From: Pseudomonas putida
GTDB taxonomy: Bacteria > Pseudomonadota > Gammaproteobacteria > Pseudomonadales > Pseudomonadaceae
Length of the DNA: 64,000 bases
Direction: 5' to 3'
NCBI RefSeq assembly: GCF_002906855.1
Contig: NZ_MINI01000028.1
Location: 124,001-188,000 of the forward strand
Positions 18,196 through 31,329 of the stretch are shown here, in pieces. Under the pieces are notes generated by a model. That model was not told the origin of the DNA. It saw only the letters and a program-made list of their open reading frames with translations, and searched no databases. How positions within the stretch are numbered: position 1 is the first letter of the stretch; every line of letters starts with the position of its first letter. The position numbers and the translations under genes are program-made.

Positions 18196-20214
18196 ATGTC
18201 ACGAAACGAGCCCTTTGAAAGCGTGCCCATGGCGAACGATCACCCGGACCAGGCCATCAGCCTGTCCCAGGCGCTGCTGGCGCCGCGCATCGTGATCGAA
18301 GACACCCAACCCGTGCTCGATGCCGGCACCTTCGCCGCCAAGGCCGTCAGCGGCCAGCCGGTCGCCGTCAGCAGCAAGGTCTACGGCGACGGCCACGACC
18401 GCCTGGCGGTGGTGCTCAACTGGCGCCAGGCCCACAGCCGCCGCTGGCACTGCGTACCGATGCAGTCGCCGGGCAACGACCTGTGGCTGGCCGAGTTCAC
18501 CCCCACTGAACTGGGCCCGCACCTGTTCAGCATCGAGGCGTGGATTGACCCGTTCGCCACCTACTGCCACGACCTGGAGAAGAAGTACCACGCCGGGGTC
18601 GAGGTCAAGCTGGAGCTGGAAGAGGGCCGGCTGATGCTCGGCCAGGGTATTGACCTCAGCGAAGGCGCGTTGCGCGAGGAGCTCAGCGCCTTGCAGCAGC
18701 GGCTGGTTTCGCTCAAGGCCGATGACCAGGTGGCGTTGCTGCTGCACCCTGACACCGCACGGCTGATGGCCGAAGCCGAGCACCGCAGTTACCTGACTCG
18801 CAGCGGCGAATTCCCCATCGATGTCGATCGTCCGGCAGCATTGTTCGCCAGCTGGTACGAGCTGTTCCCGCGCTCGATCACCGACAGCCGCGAGCGCCAC
18901 GGCACCTTCAACGACGTGCACGAACGCCTGCCGATGATCCGCGACATGGGCTTCGATGTGCTGTACTTCCCGCCGATCCACCCGATCGGCACCCAGCACC
19001 GCAAGGGCCGCAACAACGCCCTGCGCGCCGAGCCCGGCGACCCCGGCAGCCCCTATGCGATCGGCAGCCCGGAGGGCGGCCATGAGGCCATCCACCCGCA
19101 GCTGGGCACCCGTGAGGACTTCCGTCGGCTGGTGGCCGCTGCGGCCGAGCACGGCCTGGAAATCGCCCTGGACTTCGCCATCCAATGCTCCCAGGACCAC
19201 CCCTGGCTGAAGGAGCACCCCGGCTGGTTCAGCTGGCGCCCCGACGGCACCATTCGCTACGCCGAGAACCCACCGAAGAAGTACCAGGACATCGTCAACG
19301 TCGACTTCTACGCCGCCGACGCCGTACCGAGCCTGTGGCTGGCCCTGCGTGACGTGGTGGTCGGCTGGGTCGAGGAGGGCGTGAAGACCTTCCGCGTCGA
19401 CAACCCGCACACCAAGCCGCTGCCGTTCTGGCAATGGCTGATCGCCAATGTGCGCAGCCAGTACCCCGAGGTGATCTTCCTCGCCGAGGCCTTCACCAAG
19501 CCTGCAATGATGGCGCGCCTGGGCAAGGTGGGCTATGCGCAGAGCTACACCTACTTCACCTGGCGCAACAGCAAGCAGGAGCTGCGCGAGTACTTCGAGG
19601 AACTCAACCAGCCGCCGTGGTGCCACTGCTACCGGCCGAACTTCTTCGTCAACACGCCGGACATCAACCCCTACTTCCTGCACACCTCGGGCCGTGCCGG
19701 GTTCCTCATCCGTGCCGCGCTGGCGACCATGGGCTCGGGTTTGTGGGGCATGTATTCGGGCTTTGAGCTGTGCGAAGGCACGCCGCTGCCGGGCAAGGAG
19801 GAGTACCTGGATTCGGAGAAATACGAGATCCGTCCGCGCGACTTCAACCAGCCCGGCAACATCGTCGCCGAGATTGCCCAGCTCAATCGCATCCGTCGGC
19901 AGAACCGGGCGTTGCAGACGCACTTGGGTGTGGCGTTCTTCAACTGCTGGAACGACAACATCCTGTATTTCGCCAAGCGCACACCCGAGCGCGACAACTA
20001 CATCCTGGTGGCAATCAGCCTCGACCCGCACAACGCCCAGGAGGCCAGTTTCGAGCTGCCGTTGTGGGAACTGGGGCTGGATGACAACGCCGACACCCTG
20101 GGCGAGGACCTGATGAACGGCCACCGCTGGACCTGGCATGGCAAGACCCAGTGGATGCGCATCGAGCCCTGGCACCAGCCGTTTGGCATCTGGCGCATCG
20201 AAAAGGCCCGCTAG
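18196..20214 (+). CDS. glgE: Alpha-1,4-glucan:maltose-1-phosphate maltosyltransferase
   Basis: This 672-residue GH13 enzyme transfers maltosyl units from maltose-1-phosphate to the ends of linear alpha-1,4-glucans. It has an N-terminal beta domain (about 20-130), then the GH13 barrel with ILYFPPIHPIG-type start (VLYFPPIHPIGTQHRKGRNN). The nucleophile is Asp402 in FRVDNPHTKPLPFW and the acid/base is Glu431 in FLAEAFTKPAMM. The 29-residue spacing equals that of characterised GlgE. It opens the operon glgE-treS/mak-glgB, which supplies its substrate (maltokinase) and branches its product. Confidence 0.95.
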   Translation: MSRNEPFESVPMANDHPDQAISLSQALLAPRIVIEDTQPVLDAGTFAAKAVSGQPVAVSSKVYGDGHDRLAVVLNWRQAHSRRWHCVPMQSPGNDLWLAEFTPTELGPHLFSIEAWIDPFATYCHDLEKKYHAGVEVKLELEEGRLMLGQGIDLSEGALREELSALQQRLVSLKADDQVALLLHPDTARLMAEAEHRSYLTRSGEFPIDVDRPAALFASWYELFPRSITDSRERHGTFNDVHERLPMIRDMGFDVLYFPPIHPIGTQHRKGRNNALRAEPGDPGSPYAIGSPEGGHEAIHPQLGTREDFRRLVAAAAEHGLEIALDFAIQCSQDHPWLKEHPGWFSWRPDGTIRYAENPPKKYQDIVNVDFYAADAVPSLWLALRDVVVGWVEEGVKTFRVDNPHTKPLPFWQWLIANVRSQYPEVIFLAEAFTKPAMMARLGKVGYAQSYTYFTWRNSKQELREYFEELNQPPWCHCYRPNFFVNTPDINPYFLHTSGRAGFLIRAALATMGSGLWGMYSGFELCEGTPLPGKEEYLDSEKYEIRPRDFNQPGNIVAEIAQLNRIRRQNRALQTHLGVAFFNCWNDNILYFAKRTPERDNYILVAISLDPHNAQEASFELPLWELGLDDNADTLGEDLMNGHRWTWHGKTQWMRIEPWHQPFGIWRIEKAR

Positions 20215-20269
20215 CACGGCGCACATCATCCCCTGTGGGAACCTTAGAGAGATCTGAAAGGAGTCACCC

Positions 20270-25798
<5,529 letters not shown>

Positions 25799-25812
25799 AG
25801 GGTTGCCTGAGC

Positions 25813-25891
25813 TGGCCTCTTCGCGGGGCAAGCCCGCTCCTGCAAGGGTTTCGTAACCTCTGAAGGAACGGGCTTGTCCCGCGAAGAGGCC
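25813..25891. repeat. Convergent REP pair after glgB
   Basis: Inverted copies lie at 25813-25843 and 25861-25891 with the core GCGGGGCAAGCCCGCTCCTG and its complement (one copy reads GGAACGGGCTTGTCCC). They sit between the convergent glgB and autotransporter genes and belong to the same family as the REP pairs at 5412, 36501 and 48420. Confidence 0.85.
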
Positions 25892-25899
25892 AGGCCTGC

Positions 25900-26979
25900 C
25901 TACCACCGCATCCGCACCCCAAGGCTGCCAATCAGCCCGTTGATGTCATTGCCATCCACATCACTGCTGTAATCGGCACTGACAAACAGCGCCACCTTAG
26001 GTGTCACCCGTGCCACCAACCCCAAGCCCAATTCCACCGTGGTCGAATAGCGCGAGCTGGAGATCTTGTCGACCTGGTCCAGCTTCACCTCGCTGGTATC
26101 GTTGAAGTCATACCAGACGTTGGTCCGCACATAGGGCTCGATCGGCATGCCTTTCACCTCGTAGCGCCCGGACAATTTGGCACCGACCCGGCCGCTCCAG
26201 CTGGGCTGGCTGTCGAACGCCTTCAAGGTCTCTGCCTGCACCTGGTTGCCTGGGAAGAACTGCTGGTTGATCAACTGCGCCTGCGGCTCGATGACCCAGC
26301 CGCCACCCAGGCCGATCGGGTAACCACCTTCCACCGAAAAGGTCATCGCATGGCCGCTGTCATCCAGGCGCTGGCCGCTGTCGTCACGGCCCATCACCTC
26401 GATGCGCGAGCCCATGGCCACGGCATCCACGTGCCAACCGTGTTCATGGGTCATGCTCCAGTACACCCCCAGGCTCCTGCCACTGAGGTTGACCGCGTTG
26501 CGCTGCTTGTCCCCCAGCAATGGCCGTGCACCGCTGAGGCTGCTCTGCAGGTTGTTGTGCCCAACGAAAATCCCCGCACGGTGGACGTTGCCATCGGCGG
26601 TTTCACGCACGAACAGGTCCGGGCCGATCATCAGTTGCTGGCTGGGCGCTTCCAGTTGATCTGGCGCCCGCGCACCCGGTTGTGGTGTGGCGCCAGGGAA
26701 GAACTGCGCCCACTGGCCGCCCGCCAGGTCGGGGGCTGGCAGGCTGTGCCGTTCGCCCATCTTCTCGCTGAAGGCGTTCAGCGTACCCATGTTAAGGCCA
26801 CTGGCGCTGACCGGTTCGAGCGACAACGTCGGAACCGTCGCTTGTTGCAGGTAGCTGGGGGAGATCGGATCTTCCTGCAGTTCGAACGCGAAAGTTTCCA
26901 CCGGGGTTGCCAGAAGCATCGACGTGGAAACCGCGTAGAAAATACGATCGAAGCGCAAGGGATTCGAGGTTGTTTTCAT
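25900..26979 (-). CDS. Autotransporter beta-barrel domain protein with short passenger
   Basis: This 359-residue outer-membrane protein has a signal-like N terminus (AVSTSMLLATPVETFAFE), a short passenger of about 100 residues rich in Pro and Ser, and a C-terminal autotransporter barrel from about residue 125. The barrel shows alternating aromatic strands (GVYWSMTHEHGWHVDAVAMG, RYSTTVELGLGLVARVTP) and ends GVRMRW with a terminal aromatic residue. The passenger is too short to recognise an enzyme. The start at 26979 is set by GGAG directly upstream. A 22-bp imperfect inverted repeat sits just before the ribosome site. Confidence 0.8.
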   Translation of the reverse strand: MKTTSNPLRFDRIFYAVSTSMLLATPVETFAFELQEDPISPSYLQQATVPTLSLEPVSASGLNMGTLNAFSEKMGERHSLPAPDLAGGQWAQFFPGATPQPGARAPDQLEAPSQQLMIGPDLFVRETADGNVHRAGIFVGHNNLQSSLSGARPLLGDKQRNAVNLSGRSLGVYWSMTHEHGWHVDAVAMGSRIEVMGRDDSGQRLDDSGHAMTFSVEGGYPIGLGGGWVIEPQAQLINQQFFPGNQVQAETLKAFDSQPSWSGRVGAKLSGRYEVKGMPIEPYVRTNVWYDFNDTSEVKLDQVDKISSSRYSTTVELGLGLVARVTPKVALFVSADYSSDVDGNDINGLIGSLGVRMRW

Positions 26980-26988
26980 GGCGGATCT

Positions 26989-27058
26989 CCTCTGTTTTAT
27001 TGTTGTACAGCCCAAGGACCTGGCCTGCGTGTCACGAGCTGTACGACAAAAACAGAGG
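26989..27058 (-). promoter_or_regulatory. Imperfect inverted repeat in the leader of the autotransporter gene
   Basis: CCTCTGTTTTATTGTTGTAC at 26989 is the imperfect complement of the sequence ending at 27058 (GTACGACAAAAACAGAGG). The arms are about 22 bases with a loop of about 26 bases. It ends next to the ribosome site of the gene at 26979, so in RNA it could form a 5' leader stem, or in DNA a bipartite operator. The rest of 27059-27300 shows no gene I can support. Confidence 0.45.
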
Positions 27059-27300
27059 GCGACCCAAACCAGCGCGCCAGCTTTCGCAGGCGCGAGCAAA
27101 GGCGCGAGCTAGAGGCCCGGCGCGAGTTTTTACGTCTAGTGATTACTGTTCAGCTAAGGAGAGACCGGCGCTTGCGTCAAGAAAGCGTGAAAGATCTGTT
27201 CAAGGGCCGTGGTTGTTTTTAAGTCGCTGATTAGCCTAGTTAATTTTTCAGGTATAGCGGTGATCGCTATTTCTGCGGCACTGGCTATGCCGAATCATTG

Positions 27301-28095
27301 TTACAACCTGACCTCCACGGCCAGTGGCAGATGGTCGGAAAGGTGCGTCCAAGGTTTGTGCCCCAGAATCTGCGGCGCATGGCTATCGGCGTTGCGCAGG
27401 TAGATGCGGTCCAGGCGCAGCAGCGGCAGGCGAGCGGGGTAGGTGCGGGCGAGCAGGCCGTGATGACGCTCGAAGGCCTCGTGCAGGTCGCGCTGCAGGC
27501 GCAGGGTGCGGTTGCCGTGTTGCTGCCAGTCGTTGAAGTCGCCGGCGATTATCACCGGTGCATCGGCAGGCAGCCCATCGAGCAACTGGCGCAGCAGCTG
27601 CAGTTGCTTCTGCCGATGGCTTTCCAGTAGCGACAGGTGCACGCAGATGGCATGCACCTTGTGCTGGCCGGGGACGTCGAGGATGCAGTGCAACAGGCCG
27701 CGACGCTCGGGGCCGGTGATCGACACGTCGAGGTTGCGGTGCTCGATGATCGGGTACTTGGACAGCAGTGCATTGCCGTGGTGGCCGTCGGGGTACACCG
27801 CATTGCGGCCGTAGGCGAAGTCGCTCCACATGCTGTCGGCGAGGAATTCGTATTGCGAGGTCTGTGGCCAGCCAGGGTAGCGCGCGGCATGGCGGTCGTG
27901 GCTGCCGAGCACTTCCTGGAGGAACACGATATCGGCCTGGGTGCTGCGCACCGCCTCGCGCAGCTCAGGCAGGATGAAGCGCCGGTTGAAGGCGGTGAAG
28001 CCCTTGTGGGTGTTCACCGTCAGCACCCTCAGCCGGTTGACCGGCGTGGCCTGACGAGTACTGGCGAAACCTGGGCTGCCGGCTTCGAGGTTCAC
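27301..28095 (-). CDS. Endonuclease/exonuclease/phosphatase family hydrolase
   Basis: This 264-residue EEP-fold protein shows the family pattern: RVLTVNTHKG (Asn), VFLQEVLGSHD (metal-binding Glu), VHLSLLESHR, VIIAGDFNDWQQ (Asp/Asn) and a final HLSDHLPLAVEV (His). Members cleave phosphodiester bonds in DNA, lipids or small molecules, and the substrate cannot be inferred. There is no signal peptide. It is a single gene between the autotransporter and the Rhs genes, read leftwards, with no ribosome site strong enough to exclude a start a few codons later. Confidence 0.85.
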   Translation of the reverse strand: MNLEAGSPGFASTRQATPVNRLRVLTVNTHKGFTAFNRRFILPELREAVRSTQADIVFLQEVLGSHDRHAARYPGWPQTSQYEFLADSMWSDFAYGRNAVYPDGHHGNALLSKYPIIEHRNLDVSITGPERRGLLHCILDVPGQHKVHAICVHLSLLESHRQKQLQLLRQLLDGLPADAPVIIAGDFNDWQQHGNRTLRLQRDLHEAFERHHGLLARTYPARLPLLRLDRIYLRNADSHAPQILGHKPWTHLSDHLPLAVEVRL

Positions 28096-28298
28096 GGTGG
28101 CTCCTCAATGGCTGCTGCTAGGGTTGCTGCTCCTACAAGGGACAGGCACTGGTAAGTGAGGTTCAGTCTGGCTCGCGCGGACTGCTTTGTGTGTCTACGC
28201 TTGCCATAAGGGAGGCGTATGGCTGATGTGTCGTAGAGCTTGTATTGATGCTTACCGGGTAGATCAAAGCATCCGCACCAGCGAAATGGAATTCAGCC

Positions 28299-31241
28299 AT
28301 GGCTATTTTCAATTCCTCTGCTTTACATGCAGGCACTCCTAGCCTGGCAGTGCTCTGCCCTCGTGGTTTCCCGGTGGGTGAACTCGCGTGCTATCGGGAG
28401 CAGGCAACACAAGCCGTTGAGCTGCGCATCACCCGCCATTGGCACGATGCCCGCGGCAACCTTGTGCAAAGCCTTGACCCGCGTCTTGCCGAAACGGCTA
28501 CCCCAAACTTTCGCTGGCACAGCGACCTGGCTGGGCGAACTCTGTACACCGAAAGTGTCGATGCCGGGCCGAGCGTGGTCCTGCCTGACGTGGCCGGGCG
28601 TCCGCTGCTGGCGGTCAGTGCTACCGGCGTCAGCCAAGCGTGCTTCCATGAAGTACCTTCGCTACCCGGCCGGCTGCTGGCCGTGACGGAGCAGGGCGTT
28701 GGCGAAGCGCTGCCGCGTGTCGCAGAGCGCTATCGCTGGGCAGGCCTGAGCCCGGCGGAAAAGAACCGTAACCTTGCCGGTCAGTGCGTGCGCCATTACG
28801 ACACTGCAGGCCTCATCGAACTGCAAAACCTCGCGCTCAGCGGCGCAGCGCTGGCCCAGTCTCGGTGCGTGCTTGCAGGCGAAGACGAGGCGGACTGGGC
28901 GGGTGAAGACGAGCAAGCATGGCAGAGCACCCTGGAGCCAGAGCGCTACGTGACGTTGCGTACGCTCGATGCCACGGGAATCCAGTTGACCCAGACGGAT
29001 GCGCGGGGTCACCAGCAGCGCCAGGCCTATGACGTTGCCGGGCAGTTGCGAGGCAGTTGGCTGACCCTGCAAGGCCAGGCCGAGCAGGCGATCGTTGCTT
29101 CATTGTGTTATTCGCCATCGGGCCACAAGCAGCAGGCAGTCCATGGTAATGGGGTAATCACGGACTACGGCCTCGACCCAATGACGCAAAGGCTGACAGG
29201 CATTCGTGTGCAGCGCCCGGGCACGCAGATCTCCGCTGCCACGACGCTGCAGGACCTGCACTACCATTACGACCCGGTGGGCAATGTGCAGAGTGTGCGC
29301 AATGACGCCGAAGCTACCCGCTTCTGGCGCAATCAGAAGGTAACGGCAGAGAGTACCTTCACCTACGACAGCCTGTACCAGCTGGTGCAGGCAACGGGGC
29401 GGGAGATGGTCGGACGTGGTGCTCAGGGCCCACAATTGCCTGATGTACTGGTTCCCTTGCCAACCGACGATAGCGCCCTCACAAATTATACGCGCCGCTA
29501 CAGCTATGACCGCGCGGGCAACCTCATCCAGCTGCAACACAGCGCTCCGGCCAGCAACAACGCCTACACCACACAAATGACCGTCTCCAACCGCAGCAAC
29601 CGTGCGGTGCTGGCGCGTGAGGGCCTGTTGCCTGAGCAGGTGGATGAATTGTTCGATGCCGGTGGCCATCAACTGGAGCTGCTGGCCGGGCAGGACCTGC
29701 GCTGGAATGCGCGAGGTGAGTTGGCGCAGGTGCAACCGATCAAGCGTGAGGCGGGCGCGAATGATCGCGAGTGGTACCGCTATGGCAATGACGGGATGCG
29801 CCTGCTCAAGAGGAGCGAGCAGCAGGCAGCAGATGTCACTCAAGCTCAGCGGGTGCTGTACCTGGATGGCCTGGAATTGCGCGACACCCATGAAGATACC
29901 CGCCTGCATGTCATCAAAGTCGCGGCAGGGGGCGGTGCGCAAGTGCAAGTTCTGCACTGGGCCAGTGGTTTGCCGGCAGGGCTGGACAATGATCAAGTTC
30001 GATACAGCTATCACAACCTGATTGGCAGCAACGGTATGGAATTGGATGCGCAAGGGCAAGTGATTTCACTCGAAGAGTACTATGCGTTCGGAGGTACGGC
30101 GGTTTGGACTGTCCGTAACGACATGGAAGCGAGCTTCAAAACGCTCCGATTTTCCGCCAAAGAATGCGATAAAACCGGGCTTTATTACTATGGAGCCCGA
30201 TATTATCAGCCGTGGAGCGGGCGCTGGCTAAGTGTGGACCCCATGGGTGCGTTGGAAGGATTGAATCTTTTTCGGATGGTCCGGAATAACCCGAGCACCT
30301 TGCATGATCCCAATGGTAATAGTTCTAAAGATGGCTATATTTACGCCCCGTTGGTGGAGGGAGACGTTGTAAGGCAGATCCTGAATGAAAATTTGGTTCG
30401 ATATCGTAAGGGCAAGCCTCCATATACAATTATCGTTGATAACGAGTCCTCTAGGTCGGTATTTGAGCTTCTTGTAAAGTTCAACAGAAGGCAAATAGGC
30501 ATAGAAATGCAGTCTCGTGAAAGGAAAGCGGCCGAGAAGCAGATGCGTACAGCCAAGCACAATGTTCTGCAGTCCGCAGCTGGTGCAACCCTCGGTGGTA
30601 CGTTCAGTAGTGCAGCATTCGGTACCCAATGGGCTATGGCGGGAGCTGTTGGTGGCGCAGTACTTGTAGCGGGCAGCGCCCTCATAGCCTCGGTGATCGA
30701 TCGGGATTTGCATGCGGATAAATTGCAATCACGAAGGCATCATGCCAATCAATACCAGAGTGTCCTTGATGCTTTAAATGTCATAATTGGCAATTCGCCG
30801 AACGGCTTCGCATCGCTCGATAGCAATAATGCCAAACTCTATATTACCGGGCACGGGGCCCCTGGAGACCCTACGCTGGGCGCGGACGATGTTGAGGGAT
30901 CAACGGAGATCGATGCAGGAGAAATCGCTACCCGCCTGCGGGAGGGTGGGCTCCCTAAGGATTTTGTCGATATCCGGGTCAGTTCATGCAACAGCGGAGA
31001 TAGTCGCAGTCCCACCTCGTTTGAGCTTGAAGAACTGGCGGACGCTTCTGCCGTGGATTTTGATGCGGATCCTATTCGGCAACCTTTCGCACGCACTTTA
31101 CGTAATGCCTTGAGGGGAATGGGGTTTTCAAACGTGAAAGTGACCGGTTATCACGGGGTAGTATGGAGTAGTCAGTATGGGAAGATGAGTGAGATTGGTA
31201 GTGTAAGCCTTCGCCGCTCACGTTGTTCTAGAGTGTTCTAG
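28299..31241 (+). CDS. TccC-like Rhs toxin, tail with cysteine-peptidase-like motifs (copy 1)
   Basis: This 980-residue protein has the TccC (insecticidal toxin complex component C) layout. An N-terminal SpvB/TcC-like part (ITRHWHDARGNLVQSLDPRL, TESVDAG) is followed by YD-repeat strands and the Rhs core end (YYYGARYYQPWSGRWLSVDP, LNLFRMVRNNP, DPNG at 670-673). The variable tail (674-980) includes a Gly/Ala-rich hydrophobic stretch (about 765-805), then LYITGHGAPGD (His852) and VRVSSCNSGD (Cys897). The His/Cys pair in strand-like contexts recalls clan CD (C80/caspase-like) peptidases. This is my inference; no exact family is recognised. The tail is AT-richer than the core. There are no tcA, tcB or immunity genes nearby. 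Confidence 0.85.
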   Translation: MAIFNSSALHAGTPSLAVLCPRGFPVGELACYREQATQAVELRITRHWHDARGNLVQSLDPRLAETATPNFRWHSDLAGRTLYTESVDAGPSVVLPDVAGRPLLAVSATGVSQACFHEVPSLPGRLLAVTEQGVGEALPRVAERYRWAGLSPAEKNRNLAGQCVRHYDTAGLIELQNLALSGAALAQSRCVLAGEDEADWAGEDEQAWQSTLEPERYVTLRTLDATGIQLTQTDARGHQQRQAYDVAGQLRGSWLTLQGQAEQAIVASLCYSPSGHKQQAVHGNGVITDYGLDPMTQRLTGIRVQRPGTQISAATTLQDLHYHYDPVGNVQSVRNDAEATRFWRNQKVTAESTFTYDSLYQLVQATGREMVGRGAQGPQLPDVLVPLPTDDSALTNYTRRYSYDRAGNLIQLQHSAPASNNAYTTQMTVSNRSNRAVLAREGLLPEQVDELFDAGGHQLELLAGQDLRWNARGELAQVQPIKREAGANDREWYRYGNDGMRLLKRSEQQAADVTQAQRVLYLDGLELRDTHEDTRLHVIKVAAGGGAQVQVLHWASGLPAGLDNDQVRYSYHNLIGSNGMELDAQGQVISLEEYYAFGGTAVWTVRNDMEASFKTLRFSAKECDKTGLYYYGARYYQPWSGRWLSVDPMGALEGLNLFRMVRNNPSTLHDPNGNSSKDGYIYAPLVEGDVVRQILNENLVRYRKGKPPYTIIVDNESSRSVFELLVKFNRRQIGIEMQSRERKAAEKQMRTAKHNVLQSAAGATLGGTFSSAAFGTQWAMAGAVGGAVLVAGSALIASVIDRDLHADKLQSRRHHANQYQSVLDALNVIIGNSPNGFASLDSNNAKLYITGHGAPGDPTLGADDVEGSTEIDAGEIATRLREGGLPKDFVDIRVSSCNSGDSRSPTSFELEELADASAVDFDADPIRQPFARTLRNALRGMGFSNVKVTGYHGVVWSSQYGKMSEIGSVSLRRSRCSRVF

Positions 31242-31329
31242 GGCTCGAAGGAGTTAAGGGAAAGGAATTGAGCATGCCCGCGATGTTCAAACGGGGGCCG
31301 TGCCTAAAATCACTTGAGCGATCTTGGCC

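Noticed and set aside
27209..27403. A 64-codon plus-strand frame with a hydrophobic start (SLISLVNFSGIAVIAISAAL)
   Set aside because: It overlaps the 3' end of the EEP hydrolase gene on the other strand by about 100 bases, has no ribosome site, and its second half is antisense sequence.
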